Assembly (NCBI GenBank): GCA_016285085.1
Contig: JAEEQA010000012.1
Span: 1-39,404, forward strand
Source of the DNA: Bacteroidales bacterium
Lineage (GTDB): Bacteria > Bacteroidota > Bacteroidia > Bacteroidales > WCHB1-69
Length of the DNA stretch: 39,404 nt
Direction of reading: 5' to 3'
Part shown: piece after piece, positions 25,897 to 33,742 of the stretch
Numbering within the stretch: position 1 is the first letter of the stretch
Layout of the letters: the number at the start of each line of letters is the position of its first letter
Made by a program: the position numbers and the translations under genes
The notes under the pieces: model-generated
Told to the model about the DNA's origin: nothing
Databases searched by the model: none
The model's input: only the letters and a program-made list of their open reading frames with translations

Positions 25897-27650
25897 GCAT
25901 TATGGGTGTCTTTGATGTCGAAATACCACCGAGTTGTATTGAATTTTTCCAGCAGGTTATAAAAAATTATGTGAGCATAGTCGATTTGAATGCCCAACTA
26001 AAAGAGGTCTGCGGATGTGAGGATTTTTTCTCATCTCAAGAAGAAATTATTCAATTCCAGAAGTTGCTTCAAACTATACCTGATGATTGTGCAGCAGAAA
26101 ACCGTGCTGAATACGGTGATTACCAAACAAATGCGAAACTTGCCAAAGGGATAGTAGCATTGGTATCTCAAGAGGTGACCCCTGATATTATTATAGAACC
26201 CACTTGTGGAAAAGGTAATTTTATAGTTGCATCCCTTGACGCTTTCCCAAATATTAGTGAAGTCATTGGAATTGAAATTCACGAACCTTATGTATGGCAA
26301 TGCAAATTCAACATATTGAACCACTATCTGCAGAATCCTGTTGTTTCGAAACCAAAGATCAGAATTATTCATAAAAATGTTTTTCAATTTGATTTTGCAA
26401 CAATAAAAACTGAAAACAAGAAAACATTAGTGATTGGGAATCCCCCGTGGGTTACGAACTCCGCCTTAGGAGCAATGGACTCATCCAATCTTCCTGAAAA
26501 AAAGAATTTCAAACACCATAGCGGCATTGAGGCAATTACAGGTAAGGGGAATTTTGATATTGCAGAATATATAACGACTCTCTTATTAAAAAAATTCAGT
26601 AGTCAGAAAGGTTATATTGCTCTGCTTTTAAAAAATTCAGTCATAAAAAATCTGCTATATGAACAAAAACGTTATAATTTTAGAATAGGAAAATTATCTG
26701 AATATCAAATAGATAGTAGAAAGGAGTTTTCTGTTTCGGTAGGTGCTTCCCTTTTTTGTTGCAAAATGGGAATCGACCCTGAATATCAATGCAAGGAAAT
26801 TGACTTTTATTCTGGAAAGGAACAAAACAAATTTGGATGGGCTAACGAAAAGTTTTATCATAACATTAGTTTTCAAGACAAAATCCCAAATATTGACGGA
26901 AAATCCCAATATGTATGGAGACAAGGAGTAAAACATGATTGCTCTAATGTTATGGAATTGACAAAAGGCGATAATTTGTATATCAACAAATTGGATGAAA
27001 TAACTCCGTTGGAAGAAGAATTGGTGTACGGTATCCTTAAAAGTTCTGATTTAAAAAATAATATTATTCAAGATTGCTGTAAATATACGATTATCACCCA
27101 AAAAAGAATAGGTCAAGATACCTCCACCATTCAAGATTATCCCTTGACTTGGAATTACTTACAAAGTCACAAAGAAGCATTTACATCAAGAAAATCAAGC
27201 ATTTATAAGGGGAAACCAGATTTTTCAATTTTTGGTATAGGCGATTATGCTTTTGAACCTTACAAGGTTGCTATTTCAGGTCTTTATAAAACATTTCATT
27301 TTTCTCTTGTTATACCCAAAACAAGAAAACCACTGATGTTGGATGATACCTGTTACTATTTGAGTTTTAGCAAATTGGAGAATGCAATCATTACATGGTG
27401 TCTTCTTAATTCCGAAATCGTCAGAGATTTCTTGGAAGCGGTCTCTTTTCCCGATGCTAAACGCATGATCAACAAAGAATTGCTAATGCGCATGGATTTA
27501 GTTAGAGTTGCAGAACTTGTTTCTGAAAAAGAAATCCAACTGGCAGCGTCTATTGTCGCTGGCGAAATAGGTGTGTCTGTTGAAATTGATTTGACAGCAT
27601 ATAAGAAGCAATTGAACAACAAAGGTGGCGAGCAATATGTTCTGTTTTAA
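25827..27650 (+). CDS. Class I SAM-dependent DNA methyltransferase (amino-MTase, NPPW motif)
   Basis: Motif I-like IIEPTCGKGNFIVASLDA; motif IV VIGNPPWVTNS; GTG start at 25827 overlapping the upstream frame. Confidence 0.85.
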   Translation: METPVPKSSGFENKSGWYYKNDIGIMGVFDVEIPPSCIEFFQQVIKNYVSIVDLNAQLKEVCGCEDFFSSQEEIIQFQKLLQTIPDDCAAENRAEYGDYQTNAKLAKGIVALVSQEVTPDIIIEPTCGKGNFIVASLDAFPNISEVIGIEIHEPYVWQCKFNILNHYLQNPVVSKPKIRIIHKNVFQFDFATIKTENKKTLVIGNPPWVTNSALGAMDSSNLPEKKNFKHHSGIEAITGKGNFDIAEYITTLLLKKFSSQKGYIALLLKNSVIKNLLYEQKRYNFRIGKLSEYQIDSRKEFSVSVGASLFCCKMGIDPEYQCKEIDFYSGKEQNKFGWANEKFYHNISFQDKIPNIDGKSQYVWRQGVKHDCSNVMELTKGDNLYINKLDEITPLEEELVYGILKSSDLKNNIIQDCCKYTIITQKRIGQDTSTIQDYPLTWNYLQSHKEAFTSRKSSIYKGKPDFSIFGIGDYAFEPYKVAISGLYKTFHFSLVIPKTRKPLMLDDTCYYLSFSKLENAIITWCLLNSEIVRDFLEAVSFPDAKRMINKELLMRMDLVRVAELVSEKEIQLAASIVAGEIGVSVEIDLTAYKKQLNNKGGEQYVLF

Positions 27651-27732
27651 CGAACATTCTTGAAATTATGCCCGTACTTTCCCTGACCTTATACTTTATC
27701 CGTTACCACCAGTTTGACGCATGACTATGCGC

Positions 27733-27772
27733 CTCAACTTTTAACTTTACAAACATGATGAACTTTATGAAC
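27733..27772 (+). repeat. 40-bp direct repeat B copy 2
   Basis: Identical to 23576..23615; lies just upstream of the trkA -7 box. Confidence 0.93.
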
Positions 27773-27780
27773 TAAATTTG

Positions 27781-27788
27781 TATTTTTG
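27781..27788 (+). promoter_or_regulatory. -7 box TATTTTTG of the trk operon
   Basis: Matches TAnnTTTG. Confidence 0.55.
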
Positions 27789-27813
27789 CCGCCCGAGAAA
27801 ATTTTGAAGCATT

Positions 27814-28506
27814 ATGTCGAATGAAAGATTTGCCATTATAGGCGCAGGCCATTTCGGATCGTCGATTGCGACGGCGCTGTCGGAGCGCGGAGCGGAAGTG
27901 CTGGTGATTGACTCCGACATCAAGGTGATACAGGATCTGTCGGAGGAAGTGGCCTACTCCGTCTGCATTGACGCTACCAACAAACGCGCCCTTTTGGCCG
28001 AAAACATACAGGATTTCGATGCCGTGGTCGTCGCCATCGGTGAGGATTTCGTGAAGCGCCTGCTGTGCACGGCCAACCTTTTGGACATCGGCGTGAAACG
28101 CATCATCTGCCGCACCATGGGCAACAACCAGCGGACCATCCTCGAAAAGATGGGCATCACCGAGTTCCTCTCGCCCGAGGACGAGGTCGGCACCCTCTTT
28201 GCGGAACGGCTGCTGAACCCGAACATCCTGTCGTACCTCCAGCTGCCCGACGGCTACAAAATCGCCGAGGTGGTGCCGCCCAGCAAAACCGTCGGCCTCA
28301 CCATCGCCGACCTCAACCTGCGTGACGCCTACCGCCTCAGCTTGATCACCATCCGCCGCAACTTCTCCACGGAAGAGGACGGCGACGAGGCAACCAGCCA
28401 CATCATCGGTGTGCCCGAGAACTCCACCGACATCCAGGCCAACGACTGCTTCGTGCTGTTCGGACGCTCGCACGACATCGAAAACTTCATCAGGAAAAAC
28501 CAGTAA
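27814..28506 (+). CDS. trkA: TrkA/KtrA family potassium uptake regulatory protein
   Basis: FAIIGAGHFGSSIATALSERGAEVLVIDSD NAD-binding motif, RCK_C-like tail. Confidence 0.92.
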   Translation: MSNERFAIIGAGHFGSSIATALSERGAEVLVIDSDIKVIQDLSEEVAYSVCIDATNKRALLAENIQDFDAVVVAIGEDFVKRLLCTANLLDIGVKRIICRTMGNNQRTILEKMGITEFLSPEDEVGTLFAERLLNPNILSYLQLPDGYKIAEVVPPSKTVGLTIADLNLRDAYRLSLITIRRNFSTEEDGDEATSHIIGVPENSTDIQANDCFVLFGRSHDIENFIRKNQ

Positions 28507-28512
28507 GGGACG

Positions 28513-30318
28513 ATGCCGCTCACACCATTCGACTATTTCAAGAAAAAACTAAACTTCCGCCTCGTCAACCTCCAAGGGACGGTGGAGCGGGTGCTCAATA
28601 TCCTGGCCCTTCTGCTGGCGTTGGCCGCACTGGCCGGCATCCTGTACGAACACGGCTGCTACCTCACCCCCCAACAGGAGACACTGGTCACCGTAATCGT
28701 CACCATCGCCTTTATCTTCTACGTCCTCCGTTTCATTGTCAGCGCCATCTTTTCCTCCAATATTAAACAGTATTTCAAGGATGAACGACTTAACTTCATC
28801 CTGATACTCTGCACGTTGGGTCTTTTCGCCTTCTTCGCCATCTATGAACACACCGCCAACATCCGCAACACGGTGCAGTTCTACCACCAGCGCATCATCG
28901 TCTTCCATCTGCTCTATTTTGTCATCTTTTTCATCGAAGTTGTCAAGGCGATGGCATTTGTCAAAAAGATACAGCTGAGTCCGCCCGCGCTGATGATGCT
29001 GTCGTTCTTTGTGCTCATCTCCATCGGGACGGGGCTGTTGCTGATGCCGAAGATGACGACCCACGGAATCTCCTTCATCGATGCGCTGTTCACGGCCACC
29101 AGTGCCAGTTGCGTCACCGGCCTCACGGTGCTGAACACCGCCAACGACTTCACCACCTCCGGCCAGATTGTGCTGATGGTGCTGATGCAGCTCGGCGGTA
29201 TGAGCATCCTCTCTTTCGCCACCTTCTTCATCTCGTTCCTGTCGCACTCCGTCACGGGCCTCCGTTACCAATACATGGTGAAGGACATGCTCTCCACCGA
29301 CAAATTGTCCGACTCTTTCTCCTTCCTGCGGGAAATTGTCATGACGATTTTCATCGTGGAAGGCATCGGAGTCGTCATGTTATATATGTATTGGGAAACG
29401 ACGGGGCTTTTCGCGTCCGACGGGGAGACGTTCTACTTCGCGCTGTTCCATGCGGTGTCGGCCTTTAACAACGCCGGCTTCTCGCTCTGGACCGACGGCC
29501 TGATGGACACGGCCGTGGTCAACAGCCACTTCCCGCAGGTCATCATCATGCTGCTGGTCTTCGTCGGCAGTATCGGCTTTGTGGTGCTGCGCGACTTTTT
29601 CGCGCCGGCGGTCATCCGCGAGCGCAAGCGCAAACGGTGGAAATCGCTGGCCATCGGCACGCAGATCGCCCTCATCACCTCTTTCGTGATCATTGCCGTC
29701 GGTACGGTCCTTTTCTTCTTTATGGAGTATGACAACACGCTGGCAAACAGGAGTTCCCTTTTCGACAAATTGTTCACCGCGTTCTTCCAGGTGACGGCGG
29801 GGCGCACGGCCGGCTTCAACATCGTGGATGTCAATGCCATCAGCGTCCCGATGCTGATGGTGGTCACGCTGATCATCTTCATCGGGGCGTCGCCGGGTTC
29901 CACGGGTGGCGGTATCAAGACCACCACCGCCTTCGTGATCATCAAGTCCCTTTTTGCCACCATCAAGGGAAAGAACAAAATCGAATTCAACAAGAAAACC
30001 ATCCCGTTCTCGTTGGTGGACAAGTCCTACTCCATCGTTGTCATGTCCTTGGTCTTCATCTTCATAACCGTGGTGACACTGGGGCTTTTGGAACCGCTGG
30101 TTCCGTTGAAGAACATCATCTTTGAGTCCACGTCGGCATTCACCACCTGCGGGCTTTCCACGGGCTGCATCGGCGATTTTTCCGTGGCCGGCAAGGCGGT
30201 GCTCACGTTCAACATGTACCTCGGCCGCATCGGCACACTCACTTTTGCTTACGCCCTCAGCAAACGTACGAAGGAAAGCCGCCACGAATATCCCGAAACC
30301 TACTTCATGGTAGGGTAG
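28513..30318 (+). CDS. trkH: TrkH/KtrB family potassium transporter
   Basis: Selectivity-filter-like segments SASCVTGLTVLNT, SAFNNAGFSLW, TAGRTAGFNIVDV, SAFTTCGLSTG; many TM helices. Confidence 0.93.
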   Translation: MPLTPFDYFKKKLNFRLVNLQGTVERVLNILALLLALAALAGILYEHGCYLTPQQETLVTVIVTIAFIFYVLRFIVSAIFSSNIKQYFKDERLNFILILCTLGLFAFFAIYEHTANIRNTVQFYHQRIIVFHLLYFVIFFIEVVKAMAFVKKIQLSPPALMMLSFFVLISIGTGLLLMPKMTTHGISFIDALFTATSASCVTGLTVLNTANDFTTSGQIVLMVLMQLGGMSILSFATFFISFLSHSVTGLRYQYMVKDMLSTDKLSDSFSFLREIVMTIFIVEGIGVVMLYMYWETTGLFASDGETFYFALFHAVSAFNNAGFSLWTDGLMDTAVVNSHFPQVIIMLLVFVGSIGFVVLRDFFAPAVIRERKRKRWKSLAIGTQIALITSFVIIAVGTVLFFFMEYDNTLANRSSLFDKLFTAFFQVTAGRTAGFNIVDVNAISVPMLMVVTLIIFIGASPGSTGGGIKTTTAFVIIKSLFATIKGKNKIEFNKKTIPFSLVDKSYSIVVMSLVFIFITVVTLGLLEPLVPLKNIIFESTSAFTTCGLSTGCIGDFSVAGKAVLTFNMYLGRIGTLTFAYALSKRTKESRHEYPETYFMVG

Positions 30319-30324
30319 TAGTGG

Positions 30325-30405
30325 TTAGGGGATAGTGATTAGGGGATAGTGATTAGGGGATAGTGATTAGGGGATAGTGATTAGGGGATAGTGATTAGGG
30401 ATTAG
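30325..30405 (+). repeat. Heptamer array: five perfect TTAGGGG-ATAGTGA 14-mers plus a partial unit, just 3' of trkH
   Basis: Exact 14-bp periodicity from 30325 to 30394, then TTAGGGATTAG; trkH stop TAG (30316..30318) lies in the degenerate 5' edge GTAGGGTAGTAGTGG. Confidence 0.95.
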
Positions 30406-30447
30406 TTTTCAGTTTTCAATTTTCAATTTTTAATTTTTAATTTTCAA
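30406..30447 (+). repeat. AT-rich heptamer array TTTTCAG/TTTTCAA/TTTTTAA (six units)
   Basis: ttttcag ttttcaa ttttcaa tttttaa tttttaa ttttcaa immediately following the TAG heptamer array. Confidence 0.85.
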
Positions 30448-30473
30448 AAAAGTGTTGTATTTGAAATTTTGTG

Positions 30474-30481
30474 TATCTTTG
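30474..30481 (+). promoter_or_regulatory. -7 box TATCTTTG of the regulator operon
   Basis: Matches TAnnTTTG; TTG about 17 bp upstream. Confidence 0.6.
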
Positions 30482-30484
30482 CAG

Positions 30485-30497
30485 CGCAAAGTACTTT
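30485..30497 (+). promoter_or_regulatory. Candidate operator CGCAAAGTACTTT, copy 1
   Basis: Contains palindrome AAAGTACTTT a few nt after the -7 box; identical 13-mer at 31477..31489. Confidence 0.7.
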
Positions 30498-30503
30498 TAA
30501 ATC

Positions 30504-31148
30504 ATGAAGGAAAAAGAAGTAGAAAAAACCTTGAGCGATATTCGTGATATGATGAGTAAATCATCACGTTTTCAATCAGTTAGTGGATATTCCATTGTTG
30601 TTGTGGGATTGCTTGCAGCGGTGGCGTCACTGATAACGGCGGTCTTCATCGGGGTGGAAAATTGGTTCCCATGCTCCGAAAAACTGCAACATTTCGCGGT
30701 GATGGACACTGCGGCACGCACCCAAAGCATTGCAATAACCGGCATGGTTCTTTTCGCTCTTTCCCTGCTGACGGTGTTTTTCTTTGCTTACATCAAATCC
30801 AAAAGACACCAGCTGCGTTTCGCCTTCGACAAACGGATGGGCCAAATGCTCCTTGACTTCTTCATTCCCTTGGCTGTCGGCGGCGTGCTCAGCATCGTAT
30901 TGGTGATGCAGCAACACTACGGGCTCACCTCATCCATCATGTTGATATTCTATGGACTTGCCCTGGTCAACTGCAGTCATTACACCTACCCAGTTTTCCG
31001 TTATTTAGGGTACGTGGAGTTGCTGCTCGGCATCATCGACTGCTTCACCATGTCGCATGCGCTGCTGACCTGGTTCCTCGGTTTCAGCGTGGCGCATATC
31101 GTCTTCGGCATCGTCTATATCCTCCTGTTTGATCGTAAAGCCAAATAG
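30504..31148 (+). CDS. Hypothetical multi-pass membrane protein
   Basis: Hydrophobic helices (YSIVVVGLLAAVASLITAVFIG, SIAITGMVLFALSLLTVFFFAYI, LDFFIPLAVGGVLSIVLVM); followed 2 nt later by the regulator. Confidence 0.7.
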   Translation: MKEKEVEKTLSDIRDMMSKSSRFQSVSGYSIVVVGLLAAVASLITAVFIGVENWFPCSEKLQHFAVMDTAARTQSIAITGMVLFALSLLTVFFFAYIKSKRHQLRFAFDKRMGQMLLDFFIPLAVGGVLSIVLVMQQHYGLTSSIMLIFYGLALVNCSHYTYPVFRYLGYVELLLGIIDCFTMSHALLTWFLGFSVAHIVFGIVYILLFDRKAK

Positions 31149-31150
31149 TC

Positions 31151-31450
31151 ATGACCATCCTTGAAGGGCTGAACAAAACATTTGAAAGCAAAATCCGCTT
31201 GGGCATCATGTCGGTGCTGGTGGCCAACGAGTCGGCGGATTTTGCCACGTTGAAGTCGCTGCTGGGGCTTACCGACGGTAACCTGGCCAGTCATACGCGC
31301 AGTTTGGAAGAGGCCGGCTACATCCGCTGCGAGAAGAAATTCGTAGGACGCAAACCGAACACCACTTACATCATCACGAGTTCCGGCCGCGAAGCCTTCA
31401 CCGCACACATCAATGCCCTTGAAAATTTTTTGAAAGAATGTAAAAGCTAA
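31151..31450 (+). CDS. Winged-helix transcriptional regulator
   Basis: LGIMSVLVANESADFATLKSLLGLTDGNLASHTRSLEEAGYIRCEKKFVGRKPNTTYIITSSGREAF: wHTH followed by wing. Confidence 0.9.
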   Translation: MTILEGLNKTFESKIRLGIMSVLVANESADFATLKSLLGLTDGNLASHTRSLEEAGYIRCEKKFVGRKPNTTYIITSSGREAFTAHINALENFLKECKS

Positions 31451-31476
31451 TTTTTTTTGTCTTTTATACTTTGAAA

Positions 31477-31489
31477 CGCAAAGTACTTT
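31477..31489 (+). promoter_or_regulatory. Candidate operator CGCAAAGTACTTT, copy 2
   Basis: Identical 13-mer to 30485..30497, just after TATACTTTG upstream of the creD-like gene. Confidence 0.7.
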
Positions 31490-31522
31490 ATATTTTACAA
31501 ACCACTTAAAACCAAATTAATT

Positions 31523-32923
31523 ATGACAACAGAAATGGAAAACGCGGCAATGGAACCGCAAGAAGCACAAACAAAGAACGAAACCTTCAACACCGTGACG
31601 AATCCGGTGCGAGAACCCAAAAACGCAGAGACGCAAAACGGTCAAGGGAAAAAACGGAACAACCGCTTGCTCCTGAAGCTCGGCATCATCGGGCTGCTGA
31701 GCGTACTCCTGCTGATTCCCCAACAATTCATCCTGCGGCTGATCAACGAGCGGTACGAAACCTCCTCGAAAGCGGAAACGGAGGTGAGCCAACTTTGGAG
31801 CAAGGCCCAACAAGTCACGGGCCCGGTCATCCACATTCCCGACAAATACAAACGCGAAAAAGACCTCTATCTTCTTCCTGAAGAGTTGCATATAAAAGGG
31901 AATGTAGAAACCGAGAAGCGTCATCGCGGAATCTTTGACGCAATGGTTTACTCCGCAGAGTTGGATATGAATGGGAGTTTTATCCTACCCGATTTGTCCG
32001 CACTTGAGGACTCTTTCTATGACATCTCAAAAGCGGAGGTACTGATTGCACTCAACGACTTTCGCGGATTGACAGAAAACATCTCGATCAGCTTCAACGA
32101 TACGATTTATTCAATGAAATCCAACCAAGATGCACAGATGGGTTCCGTACTGTGCTGCCCTGTCACACTGTCGAAGACGCAGTCAGGAGAGTCGGTCAGC
32201 TATTCGGTAAAGATGCCGGTAAAGGGCTCCGAGTCGCTGACGTTCCTTCCCCTGGGCAACAGCACGGAAGTGGAGCTGACTTCCAATTGCACATCGCCCA
32301 GTTTCCAAGGCAATTACCTGCCCGTCACCCGAACCGTTTCCGACAATGGTTTTTCTGCCTCGTGGAAAATTTTGGCCATCAACCGCGACTTCTCACAAAC
32401 GGTTTTGAAATGGAACGAATGTGGCCATGGTCCCCAATGTGTGAACACCAGCGAGAACGAGTTCGGTGTCACCATGAAAGTGCCGGTGCTGCAATACCAG
32501 CAGACCACCCGCAGCGTCAAATATGCCTACCTCTTCATCTTCATGACCTTTGCCATCGTATTTTTCCTGGAACACCGCCATCTTACCCCCATCCACCCTG
32601 TGCAGTATCTGCTGATTGGCATCGCACTGCTGCTCTTCTACACCCTGTTGCTCTCTTTCAGTGAACACATCCCGTTCCTCTGGTCCTACCTCATTGCCAT
32701 GCTGATGACGATTGTATTGATTACGGGATACTTGGCGGGAATTCTGAAAATCCGGAAGACCTCTATAATAACGGGGTTGTTCTTACTCACCCTCTATATT
32801 TTCATGTATGTTCTTTTACAAATGGAAACCTACACGCTTCTCGTCGGCAGCATCGGCATCTTCATCATCCTCGCCATCCTGATGTATGCATCCCAGAAGG
32901 TGAAATGGTACAAGGAGAGATAG
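31523..32923 (+). CDS. creD: CreD-family inner membrane protein
   Basis: KLGIIGLLSVLLLIPQQFILRLINERYETSSKAETEVSQLWSKAQQVTGPVIHIP and C-terminal TM block YAYLFIFMTFAIVFFLEHRHLTPIHPVQYLLIGIALLLFYTLLLSFSEHIPF. Confidence 0.9.
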   Translation: MTTEMENAAMEPQEAQTKNETFNTVTNPVREPKNAETQNGQGKKRNNRLLLKLGIIGLLSVLLLIPQQFILRLINERYETSSKAETEVSQLWSKAQQVTGPVIHIPDKYKREKDLYLLPEELHIKGNVETEKRHRGIFDAMVYSAELDMNGSFILPDLSALEDSFYDISKAEVLIALNDFRGLTENISISFNDTIYSMKSNQDAQMGSVLCCPVTLSKTQSGESVSYSVKMPVKGSESLTFLPLGNSTEVELTSNCTSPSFQGNYLPVTRTVSDNGFSASWKILAINRDFSQTVLKWNECGHGPQCVNTSENEFGVTMKVPVLQYQQTTRSVKYAYLFIFMTFAIVFFLEHRHLTPIHPVQYLLIGIALLLFYTLLLSFSEHIPFLWSYLIAMLMTIVLITGYLAGILKIRKTSIITGLFLLTLYIFMYVLLQMETYTLLVGSIGIFIILAILMYASQKVKWYKER

Positions 32924-32925
32924 AC

Positions 32926-32955
32926 GAATGGGGAATTTCGATTCCCCATTCTTTC
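32926..32955 (+). terminator. Stem-loop after creD, UUCG tetraloop
   Basis: GAATGGGGAAT-TTCG-ATTCCCCATTC: 11-bp perfect stem with TTCG loop followed by a short T run. Confidence 0.7.
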
Positions 32956-32971
32956 CATCAGGAAAAAATCT

Positions 32972-32979
32972 TATCTTTG
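32972..32979 (+). promoter_or_regulatory. -7 box TATCTTTG of the zeta-toxin-like gene
   Basis: Matches TAnnTTTG. Confidence 0.5.
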
Positions 32980-32998
32980 CAGCCGTTTTTTTCGGATA

Positions 32999-33592
32999 AT
33001 GAAGAATCTCTACATTTTAGCGGGATGCAACGGAGCGGGCAAGACGACGGCGGCTTTTCATCTGCTGCCGGGAATCCTGCAGTGCAAGGAGTTCGTGAAC
33101 GCGGACGAGATTGCACGCGGCATCTCGCCGTTTCAGCCTGAAAAGGCCACCTTTGAGGCGGGGAAAATCATGACCCGCCGCATCGAGGACCTGATGGCTG
33201 CCGAAAAAAACTTCGCCATCGAGACCACCCTTGCCGCGATTTCCTACCTGCGTACCGTCCGTGTGGCGCAGGAACGAGGCTACTACGTCACCCTCATCTT
33301 CTTCTGGCTGCCCGACGTGGAGCTGGCCAAGGCCCGCGTGCGCCTGCGCGTGCAGGAGGGCGGGCACTCCGTTCCGGAGAAGGTGATCGAACGCCGCTTC
33401 CGCCGCGGCCTCGTCAACTTCTTCGACCACTTCATGCCTCTGTGCGACAACGTGATGGTGTTCAACAACGCCAGCGAGGAACCCAAGCTGGTGATGGCCA
33501 AGACCAAAGACAAACCTCAAGAAATTTTTGATAACGAAATTTATAACCAAATCCTGCTGTGTTATGAAGGAAACAGAAATCCAAAGGCTTAG
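32999..33592 (+). CDS. Zeta-toxin family P-loop kinase
   Basis: LYILAGCNGAGKTTAAFHLLP Walker A; EFVNADEIARGISPFQPEKATFEAGKIM; FAIETTLA. Confidence 0.85.
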   Translation: MKNLYILAGCNGAGKTTAAFHLLPGILQCKEFVNADEIARGISPFQPEKATFEAGKIMTRRIEDLMAAEKNFAIETTLAAISYLRTVRVAQERGYYVTLIFFWLPDVELAKARVRLRVQEGGHSVPEKVIERRFRRGLVNFFDHFMPLCDNVMVFNNASEEPKLVMAKTKDKPQEIFDNEIYNQILLCYEGNRNPKA

Positions 33593-33731
33593 AAGAAAAA
33601 TCATCCGCGGCCTCGCCGACTCCACCGGCAAGATGCTGGAAGAAAAGGTAAGAACCCGCACCTCCATCGCCATCATGCGCAACGACCGCGTGGAGGTGCT
33701 CAGCCCCGCCCGCATCAAGAAGTTGAGATAA
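33564..33731 (+). CDS. Small basic protein (55 aa) overlapping the 3' end of the zeta-like gene; putative partner
   Basis: MKETEIQRLRRKIIRGLADSTGKMLEEKVRTRTSIAIMRNDRVEVLSPARIKKLR, start inside the toxin ORF (translational-coupling geometry). Confidence 0.6.
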   Translation: MKETEIQRLRRKIIRGLADSTGKMLEEKVRTRTSIAIMRNDRVEVLSPARIKKLR

Positions 33732-33742
33732 CCCCAAAACCA

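Noticed and set aside
29380-30285. 301-aa minus-strand ORF
   Set aside because: Antisense to trkH; Asp/His/Arg-rich composition without recognisable domain.
30325-30405. CRISPR array interpretation of the heptamer repeats
   Set aside because: Units are 7/14 bp with no spacers; a short tandem array, not CRISPR.
30325-30405. Telomere-like (TTAGGG) sequence marking a linear replicon end
   Set aside because: Internal to the contig between ordinary genes, and the unit is a variable heptamer with TAG rather than a true telomeric hexamer.
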